A stretch of DNA of 64,000 nt, taken from positions 124,001 to 188,000 of the forward strand of contig NZ_MUXN01000020.1 in assembly GCF_001995215.1 (NCBI RefSeq), given 5' to 3'. The notes under the pieces were generated by a model. It worked only from the letters and a program-made list of their open reading frames with translations, was not told the origin of the DNA and did not search any database. Positions 41,703 to 50,239 of this stretch are shown piece after piece (the stretch's first letter is position 1; each line of letters begins with the position of its first letter). The translations under genes were made by a program, and so were the position numbers. Origin of the DNA: Amycolatopsis azurea DSM 43854 (GTDB taxonomy: Bacteria > Actinomycetota > Actinomycetes > Mycobacteriales > Pseudonocardiaceae).

Positions 41703-42662
41703 ATGCGCGCAGTACAGGTGACCGAATTCGGCGGACCCGAGGTGCTCAACCTCGTCGACCTGCCCGATCCCGTCCCCGAGCCGGGCCAGCTGCTGGTGGA
41801 GGTCGACCGGATCGGCCTCAACTACGCCGACACCCACCAGGCCGAGAACTCCTATCTCGCGCCGAGCAAGCTCCCGCTCGTGCCCGGCGGCGAGGTCGTC
41901 GGCCGCACCGCGGACGGCAAGCGTGTCGTTTCGCTGCTCAACGGCGGTGGCGGCTACGCCGAGCGCGCGGTGGCGAACGAGGCCACCAGCTTCGCCGTGC
42001 CCGACGGCGTCGACGACCTGACCGCGCTCTCCTTCATCGTCCAGGGCACCACCGCCTCGCTCCTGCTGCGCAAGAGCGCCCACCTCGAGCCCGGCGAATC
42101 CGTCGTCGTGCACGCGGCGGCGGGCGGGGTCGGCTCCATCGCCGTCCAGCTCGCCAAGGCCTGGGGCGCCGGCCGGGTCATCGCGACCGCGAGCAGCGAC
42201 GAGAAGCGCGCCCTCGCCCTCGAACTCGGCGCCGACGTCGCCATCGATTCGCGCGCCGAGAACATGACCGACGCGCTTCGCGAGGCGAACGGCGGCAAGC
42301 GCGTCGACATCGTGCTCGACATGACCGGCGGCAGCGTCACCGACCAGAGCATCGCGGCCCTCGCGCCCTTCGGTCGGCTCGCGTTCTACGGCATGGCCAG
42401 CCGGGAGCAGCCGAAGCCGATCGAGGCCCGCAACCTTCTCGGGCACAGCACCACCGTGGCCGGGATGTGGCTGCCGCACGCCTTCAAACTCCCCGGAAAC
42501 GTCTTCGGCCGTACGCTCGACGAGCTTTTCGAACTGGCGCTCGCCGGCCGGGTCCGCGCCGTCGCCGGTGGCGAGTACGCGCTTTCCGACGCGCGCGCTG
42601 CCCACGAGGCCCTGCGTTCGCGCGGCACGATGGGCAAGCTCCTGCTGGATCCCGCCAAGTAG
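41703..42662 (+). CDS. zinc-less quinone oxidoreductase (MDR family)
   Basis: 319 residues from ATG 41703 (GAGGAGG upstream). GroES-like N-domain (VEVDRIGLNYADTHQAEN) then Rossmann domain with VVVHAAAGGVGSIAVQLAKA. No catalytic or structural zinc Cys cluster, so an NADPH:quinone reductase-type enzyme. Probably induced when the divergent TetR releases DNA. Confidence 0.9.
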   Translation: MRAVQVTEFGGPEVLNLVDLPDPVPEPGQLLVEVDRIGLNYADTHQAENSYLAPSKLPLVPGGEVVGRTADGKRVVSLLNGGGGYAERAVANEATSFAVPDGVDDLTALSFIVQGTTASLLLRKSAHLEPGESVVVHAAAGGVGSIAVQLAKAWGAGRVIATASSDEKRALALELGADVAIDSRAENMTDALREANGGKRVDIVLDMTGGSVTDQSIAALAPFGRLAFYGMASREQPKPIEARNLLGHSTTVAGMWLPHAFKLPGNVFGRTLDELFELALAGRVRAVAGGEYALSDARAAHEALRSRGTMGKLLLDPAK

Positions 42663-42663
42663 C

Positions 42664-43932
42664 TCAGCCGAGCAGGCGCTCCAGTGGAGCGGATTTGTGC
42701 AGGCATTCCTGCCATTCCGCTTCGCTGTCGGAGTCGGCGGTGATCCCGCCGCCGACTCCCAGCGCGATCTCACCGTCGTGGATTTCGAAGGTTCTGATCG
42801 CGACGTTCAGTTCCAGTCCGGCGATCGGCGACGCGAGCCCGATCGCGCCCGTGTAGACACCGCGCGCTGTCGGCTCCAGTTCGGCGATCAGATCCAGCGC
42901 CCGGATCTTCGGCGCGCCCGTCACCGAACCCGGCGGGAACGTGGCCGCGAGCAGAGCCACGTCGTCGATCCCGTCGGCGAGTGTCCCCTCCACAGTGGAC
43001 TCAAGATGCCAGACCCCGGGCGCGGGCCGGACCTCGAGCAGTTCGGGGACGCGCACACTGCCGGTGGCGCACACCCGGCCGAGGTCGTTGCGGACGAGGT
43101 CGGTGATCATCACGTTCTCGGCGACGTCCTTGGTGGATTCCCGCAGCCGTTGCGCGAGATGCTCGTCGGCCGCGTTCCGCCGCGGCAGGGTGCCCTTGAT
43201 CGGTGTCGACCGGACCTGGCGCCCATGCCGGGCAAGGAAAAGTTCGGGGGAGAACGACACGACCGAGCCCCAGTCGCCGGCGAGGAACGCCGCCCGGCGG
43301 GCTCGCAGCCGACGCGTGCCCTCGGCGAACAACGCGATCGGATCGCCCTCGAACTTTCCGCCGAAGCGAGCGCAGATGTTCGCCTGGAACAGCTCACCGG
43401 CCTCGATCGCGTGCACGCATGCCTTGACCGCGTCGTAGTGCTCCGACGGAAGCGGCCGCGACAGCGGACCGGAACTCCAAGTCGTCGCCTCGGGGAGTTC
43501 GTCGAGCGCGGATTCGACCGCGGACACTTCGTCGACCGGATCCGGGTCTTCGTCGGGGATCAGCGCTTCGAACCACCACGAACCATCCGCGTCCAGTCGC
43601 AGCACGCGGTCGACCCAGCCCCAGACTGCCGGAGGAAGAGCGCCGGAACGGCCTGAGGGGTCGGTCAGGTCGTAACTCAGGTAACCGAACCAGCCGCCCC
43701 CGACGGCGCCGGGAACGGCGTCACGAACGACAGGCATCCGGGTGGGAATCGCGAATGCCTCGGAGACATCCCGGACAGGAGTCAGGGAAGCACTCAGCGC
43801 GATGACCGCGCGCGAAGAAAACCAGTCTCCGCAAAGCGCCGCCGGTGGCGCCAGCCCGAGCGACTCGGCGCGTACCCCAAGAGCCGTCAGCGCCCGTTCG
43901 GGTCCGACGTCCGTCCGCAGCCTCCGGCACAT
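42664..43932 (-). CDS. pabB: aminodeoxychorismate synthase component I
   Basis: 422 residues from ATG 43932. Chorismate-binding fold: FQANICARFGGKFEG, STPIKGTLPRR, ENVMITDLVRNDLGRV, FPPGSVTGAPKIRALDLI, GVGGGITADSDSEAEWQECL. PIKGT favours PabB over anthranilate synthase. Makes 4-amino-4-deoxychorismate for folate. The glutamine amidotransferase subunit (PabA) and lyase (PabC) are not adjacent. Upstream reading towards 44010 is Arg-rich and not used. Confidence 0.9.
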   Translation of the reverse strand: MCRRLRTDVGPERALTALGVRAESLGLAPPAALCGDWFSSRAVIALSASLTPVRDVSEAFAIPTRMPVVRDAVPGAVGGGWFGYLSYDLTDPSGRSGALPPAVWGWVDRVLRLDADGSWWFEALIPDEDPDPVDEVSAVESALDELPEATTWSSGPLSRPLPSEHYDAVKACVHAIEAGELFQANICARFGGKFEGDPIALFAEGTRRLRARRAAFLAGDWGSVVSFSPELFLARHGRQVRSTPIKGTLPRRNAADEHLAQRLRESTKDVAENVMITDLVRNDLGRVCATGSVRVPELLEVRPAPGVWHLESTVEGTLADGIDDVALLAATFPPGSVTGAPKIRALDLIAELEPTARGVYTGAIGLASPIAGLELNVAIRTFEIHDGEIALGVGGGITADSDSEAEWQECLHKSAPLERLLG

Positions 43933-44049
43933 CAACCGCACGCGACATTGTCTCCGCCGGGGTGGGCGGAAACGCAACCGCGCCCGGCGGAAAGTGAGAT
44001 CCGCGACCACACGGTGACGTCGTGCACACCCGTCGTCACGGAGTGAGTA

Positions 44050-44670
44050 CTACAGAAGCACGTCCGAGAGCTTGAAGGGATAGACCACGGCGTCTTGGGC
44101 GATCGGACCGTCCACACCGGGCAGTCCGGTACCGAAACCGTGCTGGTGCAAGCCCAGCCGCGAGTGGAACCACCCCGGCCTTCCCGGGATTTCGTTGTGC
44201 CGGACCAGCCAGAGCACCACTTCGCTGTCCGCCCACTTGTCCGGGTGCAGGCGATTCGTCCAGCAGTCGAGCCCCGCGTAGACCAGGACGCGTTCGACGC
44301 GCGCCGCGTGGCGGACGTGTTTGATCCACGTCTTGATGAACCGGTCGTCGACGCTGGGTGCCTCCACTTCGAGCGCCGGCGCGAGCGAACCGGGTGCGAA
44401 CGCGCCGAGCGCGCTCGCCGTCCGCACGAAATGGTCGGCCTGGTCGTGAACAGCGCCAGGACGTGCGTAATGCCGAGCGCCGGTGTGGATGCCGACGTGC
44501 TGCGCGCCGGCCAGATTGCGTTCCGCGGCGGCGTCCCGCCAGTTGGTGTTCTCGCTGACCGTGACCGAGGCGAACCGGATGTCGGCGCCACGTACCGCCG
44601 CCCAGTCCGTCACCGTCTCACGGTGGGACAGGGTGACGCCGTGCTCACCTTCCGGATCGATCAAAGTCAC
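44050..44670 (-). CDS. GH25-like (muramidase-fold) protein
   Basis: 206 residues from GTG 44670 (GAGG eight bases upstream). Pattern of GH25: DWAAVRGADIRFASVTVSEN, NLAGAQHVGIHTGARHYARP, and LAPALEVEAP (general acid region), followed by TWIKHVRHAARVERVLVYAG. No signal peptide, and the first catalytic Asp appears replaced (TLSHRETVTDW), so secretion and activity are doubtful. Reading from 44733 would place the start inside a terminator hairpin. Confidence 0.7.
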   Translation of the reverse strand: MTLIDPEGEHGVTLSHRETVTDWAAVRGADIRFASVTVSENTNWRDAAAERNLAGAQHVGIHTGARHYARPGAVHDQADHFVRTASALGAFAPGSLAPALEVEAPSVDDRFIKTWIKHVRHAARVERVLVYAGLDCWTNRLHPDKWADSEVVLWLVRHNEIPGRPGWFHSRLGLHQHGFGTGLPGVDGPIAQDAVVYPFKLSDVLL

Positions 44671-44697
44671 CTGTCCTCGAATATCGCCCCAGTACGC

Positions 44698-44746
44698 CCG
44701 AAAGGTCACCTTACGTCCGCGAGGCGGCCGCAAGGTGACCTTTCGG
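44698..44746. terminator. hairpin after the ABC exporter operon
   Basis: CCGAAAGGTCACCTT pairs with AAGGTGACCTTTCGG (15 bp) over a 19-nt GC-rich loop, 11 nt beyond the permease stop (leftward). It separates that operon from the GH25-like gene. Confidence 0.8.
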
Positions 44747-44757
44747 TTCAGCGTGTC

Positions 44758-45522
44758 TCAGGCGTTTTCGCGCTGGAAGGTCCGTGAGCCCCACCAGATG
44801 GCCAGAACCGCCATGACCAGCACTACGACGCTCCCGGTGAACAACGCGTCCATCGAGAAGTCGCCACGGAAACTGTTCCGCTCGACATCCACCACGTGCC
44901 GGAACGGATTGATCCGGGAAATCGTGTACAGCCAGCCCGGCGCCGAGCCCGCGGTGATCGGGATCAGGATTCCGGACAGCAGCAACAACGGCAAGAGAAC
45001 AGCGTTGAGCAAAGCCGGGAAGGTGTCTTCGCTCTTGAGGGTCAGCGCCAGCGCGTACGAGCACGACGCCAACGTGATCGACAGAAGGAAAACGATCACC
45101 AAGCTGAGCACGACACCGCCGAACGGCGCGTTCAGGTCGAAGACCAGATACGCCAGCGCGATGATGAGCAACGCCTGGACGACGGCCTGCAACGCGTTGG
45201 CGAACACCTTGCCCAGCAACAGCGCCACCCGACTCACCGGTGTGACCCGCATCCGCTCGACCACGCCCGAACGGAATTCCGCGAGCAGGCCGAACCCGAC
45301 GAAGGAACTGCCGAACAACGCGAGCTGCGCGATGATCGCCGGGGTGAAGATCATCCAGCCGTCCACATCGGACAGCCCTTGCGCGTTGAGCGACTTCACC
45401 AGAAGCGGTCCGAAGAAGAACAAGTACAGCAACGGCTGCATGATGCCGATCGCCAGCCACGTCGGGTTTCGCAACGCCGCGAGCATGTCCCGGCGGAAGA
45501 TCAACCAAGTGTCATGCAACAT
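44758..45522 (-). CDS. ABC-2 type permease (DrrB-like)
   Basis: 254 residues with six membrane helices; the DMLAALRNPTWLAIGIMQPL start and FSLVIVFLLSITLAS-like segments match daunorubicin-type ABC-2 permeases, with the family signature region GVVERMRVTPVSRVALLLGK. Start overlaps the ATPase stop by 11 nt; together they form an efflux pump. Confidence 0.9.
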   Translation of the reverse strand: MLHDTWLIFRRDMLAALRNPTWLAIGIMQPLLYLFFFGPLLVKSLNAQGLSDVDGWMIFTPAIIAQLALFGSSFVGFGLLAEFRSGVVERMRVTPVSRVALLLGKVFANALQAVVQALLIIALAYLVFDLNAPFGGVVLSLVIVFLLSITLASCSYALALTLKSEDTFPALLNAVLLPLLLLSGILIPITAGSAPGWLYTISRINPFRHVVDVERNSFRGDFSMDALFTGSVVVLVMAVLAIWWGSRTFQRENA

Positions 45523-46522
45523 GCGTTGCCTCCTTCTCCGGCGAGCCGTCGACCGGCGCGCCCTCTTCGGCGTCGCGCAGGCTCCGGCCCGTCAGGGTCA
45601 GGAAAACGTCGTCGAGCGTCGGCCGGTGCACCTGCATGGACGCCATCGCGATGCCCCGCGCGTCCAGCGCCCGCAGCAGGTCGGGCATCGCGGTGTCTCC
45701 GCGCGGCACGCGGAAACGCACCGTGCCGTCGGTGACGGTCATCTCGTGCGCCCCTTCGAGGCGGCCCGCGACTTCCGCGGTCTCCGCCGCCGATTCCGGT
45801 GAGACCCCGAGGACGACACTGTCGCCGGAAACCCTCGCCTTCAGCGAATCCGGTGTGCCTTCGGCGACGATCTTCCCGTCGTCGATGACGATCAGCCGGT
45901 CGGAGAGCGCGTCGGCCTCGTCGAGGTAATGCGTGGTCAGGAAGACCGTGACTCCTTGCTCGTCTCGCAGCCTGCGGATGTGCTCCCACAGGTTCGCCCG
46001 GCTCTGCGGGTCGAGTCCCGTCGACGGTTCGTCGAGGAAGACGAGCCCGGGCGAGTGGATCAGCCCGAGCGCGATGTCGAGCCGCCGGCGCTGCCCGCCG
46101 GACAGGGTCGCGGTCGTCCTCTGTTCGAGCCCGGCGAGGTCCAGCTGCTCGGCTAGGACGGACCCGCGTGCGAGCGCGTCCGCCTTGCTCATCCGGTACA
46201 GCCGTCCCTGGAACTCGATCTCCTCGACGACCTTGCTCGCCGGTGCGGTGCCGCCGCCCTGGGCGACGTACCCGATTCGCCGACGCACCCCCAGCGGGTC
46301 GGCGAGCAGGTCGCAGCCGCCCACCGTCGCCTCACCGGCGGTGGGCTTGAGGAGCGTCGTCAGCATGCGCAGGGTCGTGGTCTTCCCCGCGCCGTTCGGT
46401 CCCAGGAAGCCGACCAGTTCCCCGGCCGACACGTCGAGGTCGACGCCCTTGACCGCGTGGACCTCGCCCCCATTGCGACCCTTGCGGCGGAAACGCCGCT
46501 CAAGGCCGCGTGCCTTGATCAT
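45512..46522 (-). CDS. ABC transporter ATPase (DrrA-like)
   Basis: 336 residues. Walker A GPNGAGKTTTLRML, signature LSGGQRRRLDIALG, Walker B LVFLDEPSTGLD, and a ~100-residue C-terminal domain (DALDARGIAMASMQVHRPTL, DDVFLTLTGRSL) as in DrrA-type drug exporters. Preceded by PadR-type operators; likely drug-inducible efflux. Confidence 0.93.
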   Translation of the reverse strand: MIKARGLERRFRRKGRNGGEVHAVKGVDLDVSAGELVGFLGPNGAGKTTTLRMLTTLLKPTAGEATVGGCDLLADPLGVRRRIGYVAQGGGTAPASKVVEEIEFQGRLYRMSKADALARGSVLAEQLDLAGLEQRTTATLSGGQRRRLDIALGLIHSPGLVFLDEPSTGLDPQSRANLWEHIRRLRDEQGVTVFLTTHYLDEADALSDRLIVIDDGKIVAEGTPDSLKARVSGDSVVLGVSPESAAETAEVAGRLEGAHEMTVTDGTVRFRVPRGDTAMPDLLRALDARGIAMASMQVHRPTLDDVFLTLTGRSLRDAEEGAPVDGSPEKEATHVA

Positions 46523-46545
46523 GTCTACTCCCTTCCGATGCCCAG

Positions 46546-46610
46546 CTAGTCAAACTTGACTAGCTGACGGACGCACTGTGCCCTAGGAGTCGCTCCGTGG
46601 TCAAATTTGA
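46546..46610. promoter_or_regulatory. PadR-type operators upstream of the exporter
   Basis: CTAGTCAA-AC-TTGACTAG (46546-46563, perfect 8-bp arms) and TCAAATTTGA (46601-46610) share the TCAAA-N-TTGA core. They lie in the promoter region between the PadR gene and the ABC ATPase. Confidence 0.65.
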
Positions 46611-47204
46611 TTACTTGGGCGGTGCGCCGAACACGGCCACGTCGTCGCCTTCGCCGGCCATCACGTACTCGCCGGCTTCCAGACGACCGATCAGATCCCT
46701 CATCCAGGACACGTTCGCCTCCGCGTGCACGCTCCACAGGCGGTACAGCTCGCTCACGTGCGGCGGCTTCCCCAGATCGACGGCGTGCTCGCGGGCGTAG
46801 TGGGTCGACTGGGCATGCGCTTCCATGTTCGCCAGCTGCTGTTTCAGCAAGGCCAGCACCTGCGGGCGGGGAAGGGTCGGCATGAACGTGATCGCCGCTG
46901 ACAGCGAGTACCCGGTCGCGTCGTCGCTCGACAACGCCCTGCCGAGCTGTACGACGAATTCGGTTTCGCCGTCTTCGGTCAGCCTGTACGCGACCCTGCC
47001 GGGTCCACTGCCCGCTTCGGCGTCCTCGACCTGCTCCAGGAGACCGTCGGCTGACATCTTCTTCAGCGCGTGATAGATCGAACCCGGCTGGACATTGCCC
47101 CATTTGTCGGCCGCCCACGAGAGGAGCTCGCGCCGGACCTGGTAGCCGTGTGCCTTCCCGTACATGCGCACGACACCCAGCACCAGCAGACGCGTGGCGG
47201 ACAC
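46611..47204 (-). CDS. PadR-family regulator
   Basis: 197 residues from GTG 47204 behind CGGAGG (an upstream ATG at 47264 would overlap metG's promoter). PadR winged helix: LLVLGVVRMYGKAHGYQVRR, NVQPGSIYHALKKMSADGLL, GRVAYRLTEDGE. The C-terminal dimerisation helices (VLALLKQQLANMEAHAQSTH) follow. Co-directional with, and likely repressor of, the DrrAB-like exporter. Confidence 0.9.
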   Translation of the reverse strand: MSATRLLVLGVVRMYGKAHGYQVRRELLSWAADKWGNVQPGSIYHALKKMSADGLLEQVEDAEAGSGPGRVAYRLTEDGETEFVVQLGRALSSDDATGYSLSAAITFMPTLPRPQVLALLKQQLANMEAHAQSTHYAREHAVDLGKPPHVSELYRLWSVHAEANVSWMRDLIGRLEAGEYVMAGEGDDVAVFGAPPK

Positions 47205-47266
47205 CGAGGCCTCCGATCCTCTCCCGGACAACAATGCCTTAGACGACGTCCGTAGGCTAAACAAGC

Positions 47267-49060
47267 ATGAGCACCCCAGTGTTGACTGCGGTGGCCTGGC
47301 CCTATGCCAACGGCCCCCGCCACATCGGCCACGTGTCCGGATTCGGCGTCCCGTCCGACGTCTTCTCCCGCTACCAGCGAATGGCCGGCAACCGGGTGCT
47401 CATGGTGTCCGGTACCGACGAACACGGCACCCCGATCACCGTCCAGGCCGACAAGGAAGGCCTCACCTCCCAGCAGACGGCCGACAAGTACACCCGTCAG
47501 ATCGGCCAGGACCTGCAGGGACTCGGTCTCACCTACGACCTGTTCACCCGCACCACCACGGGTAACCACGCCGACGTCACGCAGCAGATCTTCCTCGCGC
47601 TGCACCGCAACGGCTACGTCGTCCCCAAGACGACCCGGGGCGCGATCAGCCCCTCGACCGGCCGCACCCTGCCCGACCGCTACATCGAGGGCACGTGCCC
47701 GATCTGCGGTTACGACGGCGCGCGCGGCGACCAGTGCGACAACTGCGGCAATCAGCTCGACGCGGCCGAACTGATCAACCCGAAGTCCCGGATCAACGGC
47801 GAAACGCCGAAGTTCGTCGAGACCGAGCACTACTTCCTCGACCTGACCGCGTTCGTCGAGACCTTGGGCAAGTGGCTGTCCAGCAAGACCGACTGGCGCC
47901 CGAACGTTCTCAACTTCACGAAGAACCTGATCGACGACATGCGGCCGCGGCCGATCACCCGTGATCTCGACTGGGGCGTGAAGATCCCGCTAGACGGCTG
48001 GCGCGACCAGCCGCTCAAGCGCTTCTACGTCTGGTTCGACGCGGTCATCGGCTACTTCTCGGCGAGCGTCGAGTGGGCGCGCCGATCCGGCAACCCGGAC
48101 GCCTGGCAGGAGTGGTGGAGCAACCCGGACGCCCGCTCCTATTACTTCATGGGCAAGGACAACATCACCTTCCACGCCCAGATCTGGCCCGCCCTGCTGT
48201 TCGGTCACAACGGCGAGGGCGACCGAGGTGGCGTGCCCGGCAAGTACGGCAAGCTGCACCTGCCCGACGAGATCGTTTCCAGCGAGTTCCTCACCATGAG
48301 CGGCTCGAAGTTCTCGACGTCGCGTGGAACGGTCATCTACGTCCACGACTTCCTCCGCGAGTTCGGCCCGGACACCCTGCGGTACTTCATCTCGGTCGCG
48401 GGTCCCGAGACCCAGGACACCGACTTCACCTGGGACGAGTTCGTCCGCCGGACCAACTTCGAGCTGGCCAACGAGTGGGGCAACCTCGTCAACCGGTCCA
48501 TTTCCATGGCCCACAAGAACGTCGGCGCCATCCCGCGTCCCGACGCTCCCACGGCCGCCGACGAGGAGCTCAAGGAGCTCTCCCGCAAGGCGTTCGACAC
48601 CGCGGGTGCCCACCTCCAGCGGTCCCGGTTCAAGGCGGCGGCGAGCGAGGCCATGCGCGTCGTCACCGCTGCGAACCGGTACCTCTCGGACCAGGAGCCC
48701 TGGAAGCTCAAGGACGACCCCGCTCGCCGTGACAGCGTTCTGCACACCGCCCTGCAGGTCGTGTCGGACGCCAACACGCTGCTGACCCCCTTCCTGCCCC
48801 ACTCGGCGCAGAAGGTGCACGAGGCCCTTGGCGGCACCGGCGTCTGGGCGGCCCAGCCCGAACTGCAGGAAGTCGAGGACCTCGACATCCCCGGCCGGAT
48901 CAACCCCATCATCACCGGGGACTACAAGACCGAGCAGGCGCGCTGGAAGTCCGTGCCGATCGAGGTCGGCAAGCCGCTCGAGAAGCCGACCCCGTTGTTC
49001 GCCAAGCTGGACCCGGAACTCGGCGAGACCGGCCCCGAATGGGCACCGATCTCGAAATGA
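47267..49060 (+). CDS. metG: methionyl-tRNA synthetase
   Basis: 597 residues. HIGH-type motif ANGPRHIGHVSG, zinc knuckle CPICGYDGARGDQCDNCG, KMSKS-loop KFSTSRG, and a helical anticodon-binding domain (FELANEWGNLVNRSISMAHK). No C-terminal tRNA-binding EMAP extension. First gene of the conserved metG-tatD-rpfB-rsmA block; charges initiator and elongator tRNA-Met. Confidence 0.96.
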   Translation: MSTPVLTAVAWPYANGPRHIGHVSGFGVPSDVFSRYQRMAGNRVLMVSGTDEHGTPITVQADKEGLTSQQTADKYTRQIGQDLQGLGLTYDLFTRTTTGNHADVTQQIFLALHRNGYVVPKTTRGAISPSTGRTLPDRYIEGTCPICGYDGARGDQCDNCGNQLDAAELINPKSRINGETPKFVETEHYFLDLTAFVETLGKWLSSKTDWRPNVLNFTKNLIDDMRPRPITRDLDWGVKIPLDGWRDQPLKRFYVWFDAVIGYFSASVEWARRSGNPDAWQEWWSNPDARSYYFMGKDNITFHAQIWPALLFGHNGEGDRGGVPGKYGKLHLPDEIVSSEFLTMSGSKFSTSRGTVIYVHDFLREFGPDTLRYFISVAGPETQDTDFTWDEFVRRTNFELANEWGNLVNRSISMAHKNVGAIPRPDAPTAADEELKELSRKAFDTAGAHLQRSRFKAAASEAMRVVTAANRYLSDQEPWKLKDDPARRDSVLHTALQVVSDANTLLTPFLPHSAQKVHEALGGTGVWAAQPELQEVEDLDIPGRINPIITGDYKTEQARWKSVPIEVGKPLEKPTPLFAKLDPELGETGPEWAPISK

Positions 49061-49067
49061 TCAGCTG

Positions 49068-49904
49068 ATGGGTGCGGAGAAGAAGGAACTGCCGCCGATC
49101 CCGGACCGGCTTCCGGTTTCGGTGGTGGACGCGCACACCCACCTCGACGCGTGCGGCGCGGTCACCGCGGCTGATGTGACAGCCATGGTCGATCGCGCCG
49201 AACGCGCCGGTGTTTCGCGGGTGATCACCGTCGCGGACGACCTCACGGCCGCTCGCTGGGCCGCGCAGGCGTCCACTTGGGACTCTCGGGTGTGGGCCGC
49301 CGTCGCGATCCATCCCACGCGTACCAAGGATTTCGGCGACGACGAGAAATCCGAAGTGGAGAGTCTCGCGAAGGAGCCCAGGGTCGTCGCGGTCGGCGAG
49401 ACCGGTCTCGACTACTACTGGGATTACTCGCCCCACGATGCCCAGCAGGACGCCTTCCGGTGGCACATCGATCTCGCCAAACGGATCGGGAAGCCGTTGA
49501 TGATCCATGATCGAGACGCCCACGACGACGTTTTGCGGATCCTCGAAGAAGAAGGCGCACCCGAACGGGTCGTCTTCCACTGTTTCTCCGGGGATGAGCT
49601 GATCGCCCGTCGCTGCATCGACGCGGGATACGTGCTTTCGTTCGCCGGGACGGTCAGTTTCCGTAACGCCCGCGGTCTCCACGAGGCGGCGCGGATCGTG
49701 CCGGCGGACCAGTACCTCGTCGAAACGGATGCGCCGTTCCTGACCCCTCATCCGTTCCGTGGGCGCCCCAACGAGCCCTACTGCGCCGCCTACACCGTTC
49801 GTCACCTCGCCTCGCTCAGGGGCGAGGCGGTGCACGAGGTGGCCGAAGCGGTGCGAGTGACCGCTGAGCGGGTCTTCCGTTTGCCGACAGTCACGGCCGG
49901 TTGA
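49068..49904 (+). CDS. tatD: TatD-family deoxyribonuclease
   Basis: 278 residues from ATG 49068, 7 nt after metG. Metal ligands: VVDAHTHLD, GETGLDYYWDY, LMIHDRDAHDD, FHCFSGD, ETDAPFLTPHP. Mg2+-dependent 3'-5' exonuclease involved in DNA repair/quality control in other bacteria. Conserved partner of metG and rpfB. Confidence 0.93.
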   Translation: MGAEKKELPPIPDRLPVSVVDAHTHLDACGAVTAADVTAMVDRAERAGVSRVITVADDLTAARWAAQASTWDSRVWAAVAIHPTRTKDFGDDEKSEVESLAKEPRVVAVGETGLDYYWDYSPHDAQQDAFRWHIDLAKRIGKPLMIHDRDAHDDVLRILEEEGAPERVVFHCFSGDELIARRCIDAGYVLSFAGTVSFRNARGLHEAARIVPADQYLVETDAPFLTPHPFRGRPNEPYCAAYTVRHLASLRGEAVHEVAEAVRVTAERVFRLPTVTAG

Positions 49905-49978
49905 ACGGACTGCGACATTAGTGATCACCAATGGTCCACTCTGATGAGTGACCAACGTCACGACACTCCGGGGGGTGT

Positions 49979-50007
49979 TTGCGCAACCCGGCGAGGTTCG
50001 TTACTGT
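49979..50007 (+). promoter_or_regulatory. promoter of rpfB
   Basis: -35 TTGCGC and -10 TACTGT with a 17-bp spacer, in the 335-bp gap before rpfB. Use of this promoter implies a ~220-nt 5' leader. Confidence 0.5.
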
Positions 50008-50239
50008 CCCGTGATCGTGCCGGTCGGTACCCGCTCATGCGGTTTCCGGCTGTTACGCCCACAGTCACGTCAGTGCACGTCGGGGAAGCGGAACCGGGAG
50101 CGGTACGGCCTGGAACCGTGACGATGGCGCTGACTGCGGGTGTCGGACTTCTAGAGGTGTGCCGAAGTGCGCATCGAGACGAAGGACGTAGTGGAGCGGC
50201 AGTCGAGCTCTTCGACGTCTTGGGAAAGGGAACGACCCA
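50008..50239 (+). other. long leader of rpfB
   Basis: Region between the predicted promoter and the rpfB GTG. It contains a 68-codon frame from ATG 50038 whose stop overlaps the rpfB start (GTGA), with only moderate third-position GC. A regulatory leader peptide or merely a chance frame; no ydaO/c-di-AMP-type riboswitch motif was recognised. Confidence 0.35.

Noticed and set aside
44671..44733. Longer start for the GH25-like protein at 44733
   Set aside because: It would begin inside the exporter terminator hairpin; GTG 44670 has a good RBS.
49905..50239. ydaO/c-di-AMP riboswitch before rpfB
   Set aside because: Known for some rpf genes, but I could not align the conserved aptamer blocks here.
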